DNA of 64,000 nucleotides from Mermis nigrescens (GCA_036768485.1 JAVLUZ010000260.1:101004-165003); one strand, 5' to 3'; positions 46,488-59,449 are shown, numbered from the stretch's first letter. Made by a program: numbers and translations. Notes: generated from the sequence alone by a model not told the origin.

Positions 46488-47012
46488 TTAAAGCCGAAAA
46501 ATATGTCGTTCAAATCTTAGGTGTTTTTCGAACGTTGACGAAAATACTAAAATATCGTCTATGTAGACTAGACAAGAACGCCATTGTAAACCAGAAAGTG
46601 TTATTTCCATGATTCTTTGAAAATCTGCAGGGGCATTTTTTATTCCAAAAGGCATGACAGTGAATTCAAAATGACCAAAAGGTGTTGTGAATGCCGTTTT
46701 TTTACGAGAATTTGGGTCCATTTCTATCTGCCAGTAACCTGACCGAAGATCTAAGGTAGAGAAAAATTTCGCACCCGATAAACTATCAAGACACTCCTCC
46801 ATGCGAGGTAGCGGATAAACATCCGTTTTAGTAACCAAATTTAACCCTCGATAATCGACCACAGGGCGCATAGAACCATCCTTTTTTCTAACAAGAAAAA
46901 TATTTGCCGACCACGGACTTTTTGACGGAATGACAATGCCATCTTTTTGCATTTCTTTAACAATTCTTTCAAGCTCGAATTTTTGACGAAATGGAATTCG
47001 AAATTGTTTCAA
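46488..47012 (-). pseudogene. Reverse transcriptase (gypsy pol)
   Basis: 174 open residues with WSANIFLVRKKDGSMRPVVD, YPLPRMEECLDSLSGAKFFS, TLDLRSGYWQI (first Asp), TTPFGHFEFTVMPFGIKNAP and YIDDILVFS (the catalytic Asp pair). This is the best-preserved domain of the element and is typical of Ty3/gypsy. It is preceded by protease and followed by RNase H. Frameshifts on both sides make it non-functional. Confidence 0.95.
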
Positions 47013-47123
47013 TTTCTACAGGTTGATGATCTCCTGTCTCAATTTTATGCTTAACTAACGTCGTTCTGCCTAGAGAGTCGTTCCCAAAGCTTAAAATATC
47101 AGAATTTTTAATCAACAAATCCC

Positions 47124-47447
47124 TTAATTTCGCTTTTGCTGATCATCGACGGATGATTCGACTTTTTCAAGGCATTTATCGACAAATTTTTCGTTATTTT
47201 CAGCACTTTTACCCGTTGAAAATGAGAATTTTTCTAAAGAGGTGAAATCCTCAAGCCGACCCACCTGAGTTCCGCCGATAACAACAGGCTTATTATGCAC
47301 ATTAAGCAAACGCACAGGCATAAATTCTGTTTGAGCAGATACTAAAGCTTGTGCTGCAAATACAGACAGTTCGATACACAAATATTCGTCAGGTACGAAT
47401 AATGCGTTTTCTTTAGCAAAATTACAATTTAATTGCGCATTTATCAC
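47124..47447 (-). pseudogene. Linker region between protease and RT
   Basis: 107 open residues (LNCNFAKENALFVPDEYLCI, then VRLLNVHNKPVVIGGTQVGR) between the protease and RT. This hydrophobic-polar segment is common in gypsy polyproteins after the protease and has no separate function assigned. Frame-broken at both ends. Confidence 0.55.
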
Positions 47448-47559
47448 TGCTTCACATCTAGTAGGATAAATATTTCATCGTGTACAAACGTACGCAAGAT
47501 TAGCATTAGAATTAGCACTGCTATAAACAGGTTGATATAAAGAAATCTTTTCGCCATTA

Positions 47560-47850
47560 ATTATTGTGTACCCTTCGGCTATATGCGGTATCATAATTTT
47601 TATCGATGAAATCGCATCCGAAAATGATACGTCTTGGTGCTTTTTCGACTAACGAAAACATTTCGTTAAAGTTGATTTTATCGTAACCTAAAGCTAATTT
47701 ACCAAAAATATCAAGCGTCGAACAACTTGCAGTCCCACATGAACTAATTGGTTTTCCTTTTTTATGGTCATTTTAAGCTTTAATTTTACAAATTCTAGAG
47801 ACATTAAAGTTACGTCGCTTCCTATATCAATTAATGCATTTGTTTCGTTA
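47560..47850 (-). pseudogene. Aspartic protease (gypsy pol)
   Basis: ALIDIGSDVTLMSLEFVKLK carries the active-site Asp in an Asp-Ile-Gly-Ser context (variant of the common Asp-Thr-Gly), followed downstream by RRIIFGCDFIDKN, matching the usual ILG.DF block. It would process the Gag-Pol polyprotein. At least one frameshift lies between the two blocks. Confidence 0.7.
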
Positions 47851-49093
47851 CCATCACGTGACACTTTCCTAATAGGTAACTTACGTTGTCGTATAACGCT
47901 CCTACCATACTGGAATTAGACCCTTCTAGCTGCACTAGCCTTTTTACTAGCTCTGCATTCTGCTGTATTAGCTGCTCCTGAAGCTTGGAATCTACCATTG
48001 TGCTCGTCGCCAGATCCGCTCGGCGAATTAGCATTATTACCATTTTCGATCGAAGGCCTTCTCCAAACAGTATTCCGCTGATTTTCAAATGTGCGCGGCC
48101 AACTTCCTCGAAATTTACCGACAGCGCCGTCGGACATTGAGCTGTCGAATGTCCTCTTCCGCCACATCTATAACAGTTCAATGGCGGTTTAGGCCTACTG
48201 TAATGATTTTGCATCATATTTCTAGGAGCATACGAGTTAAGTTGTCGATTATTGAAATTCGAATTAAAATTTGACGTATTTTTTGCATTAGAGCAAAAGG
48301 CTTATGCTGCAATTTTTCTTGTCTTTGAATTTCTAAAATTCATCTTGTTTTTGTTGTATTTCAAGCTTTTTTGTTGTCGACAAATTCGTTTTAATTTCTT
48401 TTAACTGTTGCGAAAGTTTGCTAATAGCTAGCCACAATTTTTCATCGCCCCTTTCCCCATTCTTTACAGCCATAATTGACTCGATTTGGGGAGGGCTAGT
48501 TCCAAGCACAGGTATGCCAGTCCACAAGTCAGGTTTAAACGGACTTTCTATACGTTTAGCTATTTCTAAAGCTTTTTCCAATGTTTCAGGTGTACCAGAA
48601 ATCGTCAAAATATTGTAATATTTAGGCAAAAGACCGGTTATAAATTGAACTTTAACAAGTGTTTCTATCTCTTCCTTATTATTAATCAAATCTGATATGC
48701 ACGTTTGCACATCGTTAAGAGTCTATGACAGAAAAAAATCTAAAGACTCGTTTTCTCTTCTTGCTTCCTCGCGTGAAATTCTAAAAATAGCTTTTTCACG
48801 TACAGCGGTGGTTGAAAGTGATCAATTAAGTTACTTTTTACGGTTGCATAATTATTACGTTCATTTTCATTTATACCGAAAATACGGAACGCGGATATGA
48901 TTGTAAACAAAGCGGTAACGCCGCAAGTTTCACTTCCTCACTTAAACCGCCTGCTGCTGCTAAACTTTCGAAATCCTCAAAACTGGAAAATAGCTTTTCC
49001 TGTTTCACCATTAAATTTTTTCACACTCGTTTGCACGATTTGCAAAAATCGCATACGCTAGTAACGCATTTACAACCTCAGCATTTTCAGCCA
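47831..49093 (-). pseudogene. Gag with CCHC zinc knuckle
   Basis: It probably begins at an ATG near 49093 (MAENAEVVNALLAYAIFANR). 48710-48333 gives VQFITGLLPKYYNILTISGT and ETLEKALEIAKRIE, the capsid-like region of retrotransposon Gag. 48217-47831 carries CYRCGGRGHSTAQC (Cys-x2-Cys-x4-His-x4-Cys), which binds the element RNA. Several frameshifts interrupt it. The Polinton lies just upstream, between gag and the 5' LTR. Confidence 0.8.
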
Positions 49094-49548
49094 TTTTCTT
49101 CTCTTTCCAGTCTCAAATTCAATTAAATCGAAAATTCGCCCGAGTCTACAAAACTTTTTTAAAACGTTACCGGTCCGGGCTACCTTCGTTACTTTCTTCT
49201 TCGACGACAGCTAGTTGACGCTCTTTTTCAATTCTTATCCTTCTAGTTTCGACTGTCAAAGGTGGCAACAGTAGTAAAGCCGGACCTTCTGGCTATACAA
49301 TGGTTAAGCATAGCATGTATAAGATATAGCAGTGCTTGCTGCCATAGCACACGCTTAAACATAGACTTCGTCTAGAAGAAGCTGAGCTTTCATAGGCCCA
49401 TACTACGCATAACCCTAAAACATATAGCCCCATAGAGCCGAACGAGAAGGCCAACCCGTGAATCATAAGCACAAAACGCCAAATAGAGGACAACCCTAAA
49501 CCTTACTTCAAAGCGCCCAGAGATGGTCATCCCATGTACTGACAACAA

Positions 49549-49660
49549 ATTATATTTTATCCTATTTTTATTTCAAAATGCAGATGAAAGTTATTATTAG
49601 TTGTTGTCTACAAATTTTATTTTATCCTATTTTTAGTTCAAATGCAGACAATTGTTATTT
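49549..49660 (+). repeat. 64-base tandem duplication in the Polinton arm
   Basis: Two units sharing aattttattttatcctatttt and aaatgcagacaa-like words. The inverse pair occurs at about 59045-59165, so it predates the palindrome. Confidence 0.6.
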
Positions 49661-49849
49661 TATAAAAAAGTTTTTCTTTTTGTAAAGTCCAAAGTCCACA
49701 ATTTCCGGTTTTTTCTGGTTTGGTTCGATTCTAAGAATAGTCTCATCTCAGAAAGAAAAGGAGGGCGCAGGGAGTGAAAATCATTCTCCGATATCTCCAA
49801 CCCTTTTTGAGCTCTCAATTTCGCTCTTGAAATCGCTGTGATTCAAATG

Positions 49850-52800
49850 GATTCCGACATCGAAATGGTCGATGACTTGCAAACGCAGGACGAGTGGTAC
49901 GAAACGGATAAAGAAATGCTGGAGGAAGACTCGAAGTGGTGGACGAGTGGTACCCGCCAGAGGAATTTTACGAGTTGGGGGAGCCGGAAACTCAAAAAAT
50001 AAAAACGGTTCAACACGGAAGGGCGCGCACACGCTGAACTTTAAGAATTTGATCGCCTCGAAAAAAAATTTGGCCGAAATCTTTGACAGCGCCGTCACAC
50101 AGATTTTGGACGGTTCTAACACACGGACATGGTGGGTCTGCAAATAACCCACCCGACCCTCAAGAAGCCGGCCATCATTCCTTTCGCAAAGGAGCTGAAA
50201 TAAACAGTGAACAAATTGTACATACTATCGAGCGGATTTTACAGTCAAAAACGAGGAAGTGCAACTTGAACAGCCGGAAACGCGGATAAAAATAGTACAG
50301 GTTAGTCAGCCAAGTGGGTCTGGACAGCATAAACGTAGATTTGTAAATTTGGAAAAAGAATGAAATCTAAAAAATGTTTTGTAAAAATTAAAAACAATGA
50401 TGATTTATGGTTTAGCTAGGCTTTAGTAAAGTAAAAGCACGAGCGTTGCACATGGAAAAGCCTTGACGATAAAACTCTTAAATCGAAATACAAGGCAATA
50501 TGTATGGGTGACGCATATCGGTACACAAATGCAGCGAACTAATGCAAAGGAGCTGATGGATCTCGCAGGCCTCGAGACCATGTAGGCTCCTTGCGTATAC
50601 CGGAGCTGCAAGCATTGCAGGCTGTACGCCAAACTTTCAAATTAAAGTCTTTAGCGCCGATTTCTGTAACGCCATAGCTTTTGAGGGGCCGCCTGTTGTA
50701 AATTTGCAATTACAATACACCATTTTGACGTTATTGGAAGTATGGCCAGTTTCATGAATCGTGGGTATTTTTGTGAACCATGTAACAAGGGATACACAAC
50801 AAAAACGAGTAATCGCTGCTCCCAGAGCTTGCCCCTGCTGTCACGGACCTGTATGCCCAAACATTGCTCTGACAGAATGCAGGGATTGTGGCCGACTCTT
50901 TAGAGGCCAACAATGTTTTGACCATCATAAAAATGTTGGGAAAAACAATTTATCAATATGCCAACAGATGAAACGATGCGATAAATGCAATCGGCACATT
51001 AATAGAGCTGATAAAATAAGAAACATAAATGTAGTCAGTTTTATTGCAAGATTTGTAAAACAGATGTACCTAAAAACGATCATAAATGTTACATGAAACC
51101 GATAGAAATTGAAAAGGATGAAAAGAAAAACAAAAAATACGTGTTTTTCGATTTCGAAACATGCCAAGAAAAGATCTGTGGCAATACAAACGCAGGACTC
51201 CAATTAGAACACGAACCTAACTTATGCATAGCGCATATAATATGCATGAAGTGCAAGGATAAAACTACTCGGAGGAACATTGCGGCGAAAATCGCCGAAT
51301 ATTTTTTGAAAAAAACTGTGAAAATGAATTTTGCGATTTTTTATTTGGCCCGAAAATGCTATAGCAATTGCACATAAATGCAAAAGGTTTTGATGCTTAT
51401 TTTATCCTAAAATACCTTTTTCAAGCAAGCTATAGTACCCACAATAGTCACCCGCGGGCTTGAAATTATGAGCTTAACAGCAGGCTCTGTAAAATTAATC
51501 GATTCCTTCAATTTCTTGCCAATGGCTTTATCGGCTTTACCAAAAACTTTCGATGAACCTGAATTGAAAAAGCCCCACATCTTTTCAACACGGCCGAAAA
51601 CGAAAATTATGAGGGTGAGTGGCCGGATGCCCGTACTACTCCCCAGCTACAATGAACCCCAGAGCCGAGGAAACTTTTATACTGGTATCAAGAGCAGAAA
51701 GGCAAAATGTTCAATTTTAGGACTGAACTTTGGCCTTACTGCGAGTCGGATGTTGATATACTCCGACGGTGCTGCCTCAAATTTCAAAATTATTTTTGGC
51801 TGAAACTGGCTTAACTTTTGAAACATCTTTAACAATCGCGAGCGCGTGTAATAAAGTTTTCCGGTCAACCTACTTAAAACCAAACACAATAGGCATTGTA
51901 CCACACGGTGGGTATAGGCGGATGGAAAAACAATCAATTACCGCAATCAAATGGTTAAAGTGGGTAAGCGAAACAAATAAAATCAACATCAGGCATGCGC
52001 GCAACATGGGGGAGCAAAAGGTAGGAAACTATCGAGTTGACGGCATACACGAAAAGACTGTATATGAATTTAATGGATGCTTTTGGCACGGGTGCCCGAA
52101 ATGCATGAAAAAACGAACGAAAGCTTACAGCCGATCAATTAACAACGGCTGAAGAGGCATACCAAAACACGATAAGACGACGCAAAACAATAGAGGCTCA
52201 AGGGTACACTGTGACTGAAATGGGAGTGCGAACTAAATCAAGAGCTAAAATCAAATTTTGAAATGAAAAATTTTTTCAGTTCAATCAAAATTGTAGACCC
52301 ATTAGACTTGCGGGAAGCATTTTATGGTGGAAGAACAAATGCCATAAAATTGCTCGAAAAGATCAAAAAGGATCAAAATGGGGCTCCCTCTGGAAAAAAT
52401 CAGTTACACAGACATATGCAGTTTGTACCTGACCGTAAATAAGTATGGGTTGTATCCCATAGGTCATCCACAAATTTTCACGAAAACTTTTAGAAATTTC
52501 GGCTGAAAAACGACCATATGAGGACTAATTAAGGCCAAAATTTTACCACCCAAAGGCCTGTACCATCCAGCATTGCCATATGATTCGGGGATAAATCTAT
52601 ATTTCCTATGCCGAACATGCACTGAAACGCATCAGGTAACAAGATGCGAGCACAGTGATGAAGTAACGGGCGATAGTGGCATGGGTGACGCTCGAAGTGT
52701 ACAAAGTACTAGAGTTGGGCTACAAAATTCTCGAAATTTTCGGAAGTATGGCATTGCGAAAATCCGGAAAAGTATGACCTCGTTACCAACTTGATGTAGC

Positions 52801-53690
52801 CTATTTACGGAGTACATCAACAAATTATGAAATTAAAGCAGGAATCGGACGGATACTTGGGTGAAAACGATGATGACAAAACAAAATATATACTTCTCGG
52901 AATACAAAATAAATATGAGGGAATAGAACTTGGATCCAGCCAAAATTCAAAATCCGGGGATGCGCGCACTTCTCGCAACTAATGCTTAATTTTTGTGGTA
53001 TCAAAGGAACAAATACGACCAAAGTTTCATTTTTCACTGATCCGCCCTTATATTTGATTCAGTTTTTGACCCAACAAACGTTATTTACTTGATAAACGCC
53101 ATCAATGAGAACATGATAGCAGATAATACGCAAAAGAGGATGATTTCGCTGAAGTTATGGGAAATACCAACGTTATGTCAGGCCTACACAAATACGCCTG
53201 AAGTGCGCTTATGACTTTAGAACATCTGAAAATTAGGCGACGAGTACTTTACTTCGATACAGACAGCGCGGATTTCTTTTAAATCGACGCTGAATAAAGA
53301 TGAGCGTTTAGCGCCTATTGGATCATACTTGGGCAATAATGACTGACGAACTGAAGGATTACGGCTCTGGCGCTTACATAGAAATATTCGTGAGCGGAGG
53401 GCCTAAAAATTATGCTTACAAAGTCTACTCGGCTCGAAAACAAATTTTACTATCATATAAAGCAGAGGCTTCACCTTGAACTCGGCTGGTGTCAAAAATC
53501 AATTTTTATTACTAAAAATGGTCAAAATTTTTGTACAGGAAAACAATATCATTGAAAAAACTGTATATTTTCCACAAATTCGGCGATTCGATCATACTAT
53601 AGTGACAGAAGATGCGTCTAAAAAGTATAAAATTGTTTATAATAAACGGGTTGTAAAGCCCGATTTTTCAACAGTGCCCTATGGTTTTTA
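49850..53690 (+). pseudogene. Protein-primed DNA polymerase B, left-arm copy
   Basis: Broken family-B polymerase of the Polinton type, which replicates linear DNA from a protein primer. In order: an acidic N-terminus (from ~49850); a zinc-ribbon region with CPCCHGPVCPNIALTECRDC (50761-51000); exonuclease motif I FFDFET (~51143); an IDSFNFLPMALSALPKTF block (51490-51560); CESDVDILRRC-like sequence in shifted frame (~51725-51780); EFNGCFWHGCPKC (52066-52110); a palm motif with SLY (~52410); the catalytic YFDTDS (~53250-53267); and GPKNYAYKV (~53400-53430). Many frameshifts separate the blocks. It is the inverted twin of 55030-58870 and retains the catalytic Asp-Thr-Asp-Ser that the twin has lost. 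Confidence 0.85.
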
Positions 53691-53739
53691 ATATGTCCAT
53701 AACTCGATTGTATGTTTGTTTTTTCTGGGTGCACTTCAT

Positions 53740-53930
53740 ACCCTGTGAGGAGCAGGTACATGGTGCAGTGTACCCAGTGCCTGTATTATTTTTGCTGCTG
53801 CCGCCTGTACCTTGTGGAAGCAAGTTCGTGGCAGGAGGTAGCAGCGTTCTGTGTGATTGCTTCTTTTTCCACTGCCGCCTGTACCTTGTGGAAGCAAGTT
53901 CGTAAGGTGGTAGCGGATTTGTATGTGCAT
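53740..53930 (+). repeat. Short duplicated segment in the left arm
   Basis: Two copies of gccgcctgtaccttgtgga followed by agcaagttcgt. It has an inverse counterpart at about 54760-54860, where the same duplication is visible. The small ORFs read here have no recognisable domain. Confidence 0.6.
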
Positions 53931-54210
53931 ATGGACGAAAAAGGGACTGTTTTAATAAATTTTGTGAATATTATATGCATCTTCTGCTTCACTATTCCAT
54001 CTTTTTTGTGTATTGTTTCATAGAATTTTTCATTTTGTTTAAAGAATAGAAAAGTGCATAAAAATCGAAAAAACCTAAAAATCACCCAAAAATTTTATGC
54101 TCTCACGTGCATCCGGCTCCCGCAAAAGCCGAGAGTGGAAACGCTGTTTTACAGCGGCTAAGTGATGCACACATCCCCCTTTTTTTCTATATAAGATTTT
54201 CTTGTTCAAA

Positions 54211-54483
54211 AAATAATAAAAAAATGTTAAATAGTACTTGCATAAATACGAAATCATTTGCAACCTATTTATAACGAAATTTTAGGTTGTATTGTTCTCA
54301 TAATTGTCTTATCAATTTTAGTTTTGTGCAAACTTTTTTGAAGAAACAAATTAAAACATTTTATAGCGGTTGGCGTAGCTTTTTAAGATCTAGTAGAAAT
54401 GGATCTCGCCAATTGTCTACAGTGTTCCATGAAACCCAGATCGAAATACCATTACGAAATTTGCAATTTTCTGCATAAGTAAA
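54211..54483. other. Non-palindromic spacer at the centre of the Polinton
   Basis: About 270 bases between the arms. The left arm ends near ctatataagatttt and the right starts near aaatcttatatag. An ORF of 63 codons (54287-54478) spans most of it but is not recognised; it may be a fragment of another Polinton gene. Confidence 0.6.
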
Positions 54484-55029
54484 TCTTATATAGAAAAAGG
54501 GGGGCGCATCACGAAGCCAAACAGCGCTTCCACTCTCGGCACGGGAGCCGGATGCACGAGAGCATAAAAATTCTTGGCAGATTTTTAGGTTTTTTTTTCA
54601 ATTTTTATGCACTTTTCATTCTTTTAAACAAATGAAAAATTTCATGAAACAATACACAAAAAGATGGAATAGTGAAGCAGAAGATGCATATAATATTCAC
54701 AAATTTATTAAAAACAGTCCCTTTTTCGTCCATATGCACGTACAAATCATACCACCTGCCACGAACTTGCTTCCACAAGGTAATGGCGGCAGGAAAAGCA
54801 CCATGAACGCCGCTACCTCCTGCCACGAACTTGCTTCCACAGCGTACAGGCGGCAGCAGCAAAAAAAATAATACAGACCGGGCACACTGCACCACGCACT
54901 ACTCCTCACAGGGTATGAAGTGCACTCCAGAAAAAACAAACATACAATCGAGTTATGGACATATTAAAACACAGAAAATTGTTGAAAAATCGGGCTTTAC
55001 AACCCGTTTATTATAAACAATTTTATACT

Positions 55030-58000
55030 TTTTAGACGCATCTTCTGTCACTATAGTATGATCGGGTAATCGCCGAATTTGTGAAAATATACAGCTTTTT
55101 TTTCAATGACATGTTTTCCTGCACAAAAATTTTGACCATTTTTAGTAATGAACAAAAATTGATTTTTGACGCCGCGAGCGAGTTCACAGAAGCCTCTCAC
55201 TTTATATGATAGTAAAATTTGTTTTCCGAGCCGAGGTAGACTTTGTAAGTATACTTTAGGCCTCCGCTCACGAATGCTTCTATGTAAGCGCCAGGCCGTA
55301 ATCCTTCGTTCGTCAGTCATATTGCCCAAGTATGATCCAATAGGCACTTCATACTATCTTTATTCAGCGTCGATTTAAAAATCACGCCAGTTCGTATCGA
55401 AGTAAAGTACCTGATCGCCTAATTTTTCCAGATGTTCATAAAGTCTTGGTTATTGCTTGAGCTGTTGTGTAGGCCGCGAGCACCGCGTTGGTATTTCCCA
55501 TAACTTCAGCGAAATCATCCCTTTTTTTGCGTGTCACTGCTATCATGTTCTCATTGATGGCGTTTATCGAGTAAAGAATGCTTGTTGGGTCAAAACTAGA
55601 TCAAAATATGGGGCCGGATCAGTGAAAATGAAACTTTGGTCAGCGTTGTTCCTTTGACCGAATTTTCCCCAAAAAGAATTAAGCATTAGTTTAGAGAGTG
55701 CGCGCATCCCCATGATTTTTTGAGATTTTGGCTGGATCAAGTTCTATTCCTCATGTTGTTTGTATTCCGATATATTTTGTTTTGTCATCCGTTTTCACCC
55801 AAGAAGGCCATCCGTCCGATTCCTGCTTTAATTTCATGAATTTGTTGATGTACTCCGTAAATAGACCCCCATCAGGGTTGGTAACAGGGTCATACTTTTC
55901 GGATTTTTCATAATGCCATACTTCGAAAATTTCGAGAATTTTGTAGCCCAACTCTATGCTTTGTACACTTCGAGCGTCACCTATGCACCCACTATCGCCC
56001 GTTCTTCATCACTGTGCTCGCATCTTGTTACCTGATGCGTTTCAGCATGCTCGGCATAAGGGGAAATATAGTTTATCCCTGAATCTGTATGGCAATGCTG
56101 GATGGTACAGGCCTTTGGGTGGTAAAATTTTCGGGCCTTAATTAGTCCCTACATGGTCGTTTTTCAGCCGAAATTTCTAAAAGTTTTCCGTGAAAATTTG
56201 TGGATGACCTATGGGATACAACCCATACTTATTTACGGTCGGGTACAACTGCATAAATTCTCGTGTAACTGATTTTTTCCAGGGGAGCCCCATTTTTGAT
56301 CCTTTTTGATCTTTTCGAGCAATTTTATGGCATTTGTTCTTCCAAATTATAAAATGCTTCCCTGGGATCTAAATGGGTCTACAATTTTGATTGAACTGAA
56401 AAATTTTTCATTTCAAAATTTGATTTTAGCTCTTGATTTAGTTCGCACTCCCACATTTCAGTCACAGTGTACCCCTTTGAGCCTCTATTGCTTTGCGTCG
56501 TCTTATCGTGTTTTTAGGCGCTTCTTCAGCCGTTGTTAATTGATCGGCTGTAAGTTTTGTTCGTTTTTTCATGCATTTCGCACCCGTGCCAAAGCATCCA
56601 TTAAATTCATATGCTGTCTTTTCGTATGCCGCCAACTCGATAGTTTCCTACCTTTTGCTCCCCCATGTTGCGCGCATGCCTGATGTTGATTTTATTTGTT
56701 TCGCTTACCCACTTTAACCATTTGATTGCGTAATTGATTGTTTTTCCATCCGCCTATACCCACCGTGTGGTACAATGCCTATTGTGTTTGGTTTTGGGCA
56801 GGTTGACCGAAAACTTTATTACACGCGCTCAAGCGATTGTTAAAGATGTTTCAAAAGTGTCTAAGCCAGTTTCAGCCAAAAATAATTTTTGAAATTTGAG
56901 GCAGCACCGTCGGAGTATATCAACATCCGACTCGCAGTAGGCCAAAAGTTCAGTCCTAAAATTGAACATTTTGCCTTTCTGCTCTTGATGCCAATTGTAA
57001 AAGTTTTCTCGGCTCTTGGGGTTCATTGTAGCTGGGGAGTAGTACCAGGCATCCGGCCACTCACCCTCATAATTTTCGTTTTCGGCCGTGTTGAAAAGAT
57101 GTGGGAAAAAAACCCTTTTTCAATTCAGGTTCATCGAAAGTTTTTGGTAAAGCCGATAAAGCCATTGGCAAGAAATTGAAGGAATCGATTAATTTTACAG
57201 AGCCTGCTGTTAAGCTCATAATTTCAAGCCCGCGGGTGACTATTGTGGGTACTATAGCTTGCTTGAAAAGGTATTTTAGGATAAAATGGCCATCAAAACC
57301 TTTGCATTATGTGCAATTGCTATAGCATTTTCGAGGTACAAATAAAAATCGCAAAAATTCATTTTCACAGTTTTTCCAAAAATATTCGGCGATTTTCGCC
57401 GCAATGTTCGCAGAATCCGAGTGGTTTATCCTTGCACTTCATGCATATTATATGCGCTATGCATAAGTTAGGTTCGTGTTCTAATTGGAGTCCTGCGTTT
57501 GTATTGCCACAGATCTTTTCTGGCATGTTTCTAAATCGAAAACAATACGAGTTTTTTGTTTTTCTTTTTCATCCTTTTCACTTTTGTCGGTTTCCATGTA
57601 ACATTTATGATCGTTTTTAGGTACATCTGTTTTACAAATCTTGCAATAAAACTGACCACATTTTATGTTTCTTTATTTTATCAGCTCTATTAATGTGCCG
57701 ATTGCATTTATCGCATCAAGCTTCATCTGTTGGCATATTGATAAATTGTTTTTCCCAACATTTTTATGATGGCCAAAACATTGTTGGCCTCTAAAGAGTC
57801 GGCCACAATCCCTGCATTCTGTCAGAGCAATGTTTGGGCATACAGGTCCGTGACAGCAGGGGCAAACTCTGGAGCAGCGGTGCTCGTTTTTGTTATTGTA
57901 TCCCTTGTTACATGGTTCACAAAAATACCCACGATTCATGAAACTGGCCATACTTCCAATAACGTCAAAATGATTATTATTATGATAAGAAATTTACAAT

Positions 58001-58870
58001 TTTTTCTGGGCGGCCCCTCAAAAAACTATGGCGTTACAGAAATCGGCGCCAAAGACTTTAATTTGAAAGTTTGGCATTGCAGCCTGCAATGCTTGGTGTA
58101 CCCGGTATACCGCAAGGGCCTACATGGTCTCGAAGGCTCATGCAGATCCATCAGCTCCTTTGCATTAGTTCGCATTGTGTACCGATATGCGTCACCCATA
58201 CATATTGCCTTGTATTTCGATTTAAGAGTTTTATCGTCAGGCTTTTCCATGGCAACGCTCGTGCTTTTGCTACCACTAAAGCCCTAGCTAAACATAAATC
58301 ATCATTGCTTTTAATTTTTACAAAACATTTTTTAGATTTCATTTTTTTCCAAATTTACAAAATCTACGTTTATGCTGTCCAGACCCACTTGGCTGACTAA
58401 CCCGTACTATTTTTATCCGCGTTTCCGGCTGTCTAAGCGTAACTTCCCGTTTGACTGTAAAATCCGCTCGATAGTATGTACAATTTGTTCACTGTTTATT
58501 TCAGCTCCTTTGCTAAAAGGAATGATGGGTCGCTTGAGGGTCGGGTGGGTTATTTGCAGACCCACCATGTCCGTTGTGCTAGAACCGTCCAAAATCTGTG
58601 TGACGGCGCTGTCAAAGATTTTGGCCAAATTTTTTTCCAAGTCGAGGCGATCCAAATTCTTAAAGTTCAGCATGTATGCTGCCCTTCCGTGTTGAACCGC
58701 TTTATTTTTTGAGTTTCCGGCTCCCCCAACTCGCAAAATTCCTCTGGCGGGTACCACTCGTCCACCACTTCGAGGTCTTCCTCCAGCATTTCTTCATCCG
58801 TTTCGTACCACTCGTCCTGCGCTTGCAAGTCATCGACCATTTCGATGTCGGAATCCATTTGAATCACAGC
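55030..58870 (-). pseudogene. Protein-primed DNA polymerase B, right-arm copy
   Basis: Inverted twin of the left-arm gene. In order on the minus strand: an acidic N-terminus (58867-58667); NSEQIVHTIERILQSNG (~58500); CLARALVVAKA (~58290); the zinc-ribbon region starting GYFCEPCNKGYNNKNEHRC and CPCCHGPVCPNI (57951-57673); CESDVDILRRCCLKFQKLFL (57026-56829); and near 55400 a catalytic site altered from Asp-Thr-Asp-Ser to Asp-Thr-Asn-Trp. The N-terminal third is better preserved than in the left arm, while the catalytic site is worse. Neither copy can be functional. Confidence 0.85.
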
Positions 58871-59449
58871 GATTTCAAGAGCGAAATTGAGAAGCTCAAA
58901 AGGGTTGAGATATCGGAGAATGATTTTTTCCTCCCTGCGCCCTCCTTTTTATACTTTCTGAGATGAGACTATTCTTAGAATCAGACAAACCGGAAAAAAC
59001 CGGAAATTATTGGACCTTGGACTTTACAAAAAAGAAAAACTTTTATAAAATAACAATTGTCTGCATTTTGAACTAAAAATAGGATAAAATAAAATTTGTA
59101 GACAACAGCTAATAATAACTGTCTGCATTTTGAAATAAAATAGGATAAAATATAATTTGTTGTCAGTACATAGGATGACCATCTCTGGGCGCTTAGTAAA
59201 AGTTTAGAGGGTTGTCCCTCTATTTGGCGTTTTGTGCTTATGATTCACGGGTTGGCCTTCTCGCTCGGCTCTATGGGGCTATATGTTTTAGGTTATGCGT
59301 AGTATGGGCCTATGAAAGGCTCGAAGCGCCTTCTAGACAGAGTCTCTATGTTTAAGCGTGTGCTATATGCTTAAGCACTGCTATATGCTTAACCATGTGC
59401 TATGCTTAACCATTGTATAGCCAGAAGGTCCGGCTTTATTACTGGCAAC

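Larger units (their letters stand above)
49270..59443. mobile_element. Palindromic Maverick/Polinton derivative
   Basis: 10,174 bases. It begins agtagtaaagccggacc and ends ggtccggctttattact, flanked by a perfect 6-base TSD ggcaac (49264-49269 and 59444-59449). A 6-base TSD and AGT/ACT termini are diagnostic of Polintons. The left arm (49270-~54210) and right arm (~54484-59443) are inverted copies of each other over almost their whole length. Each carries a protein-primed DNA polymerase B gene reading toward the centre. Integrase, ATPase, protease and capsid genes of a complete Polinton are not seen. Confidence 0.88.

Noticed and set aside
53681..54085. Cys-rich small ORFs on both strands near the palindrome centre
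   Set aside because: They come from a short internal duplication (gccgcctgtaccttgtgg); the inverse arm does not keep the frames consistently.
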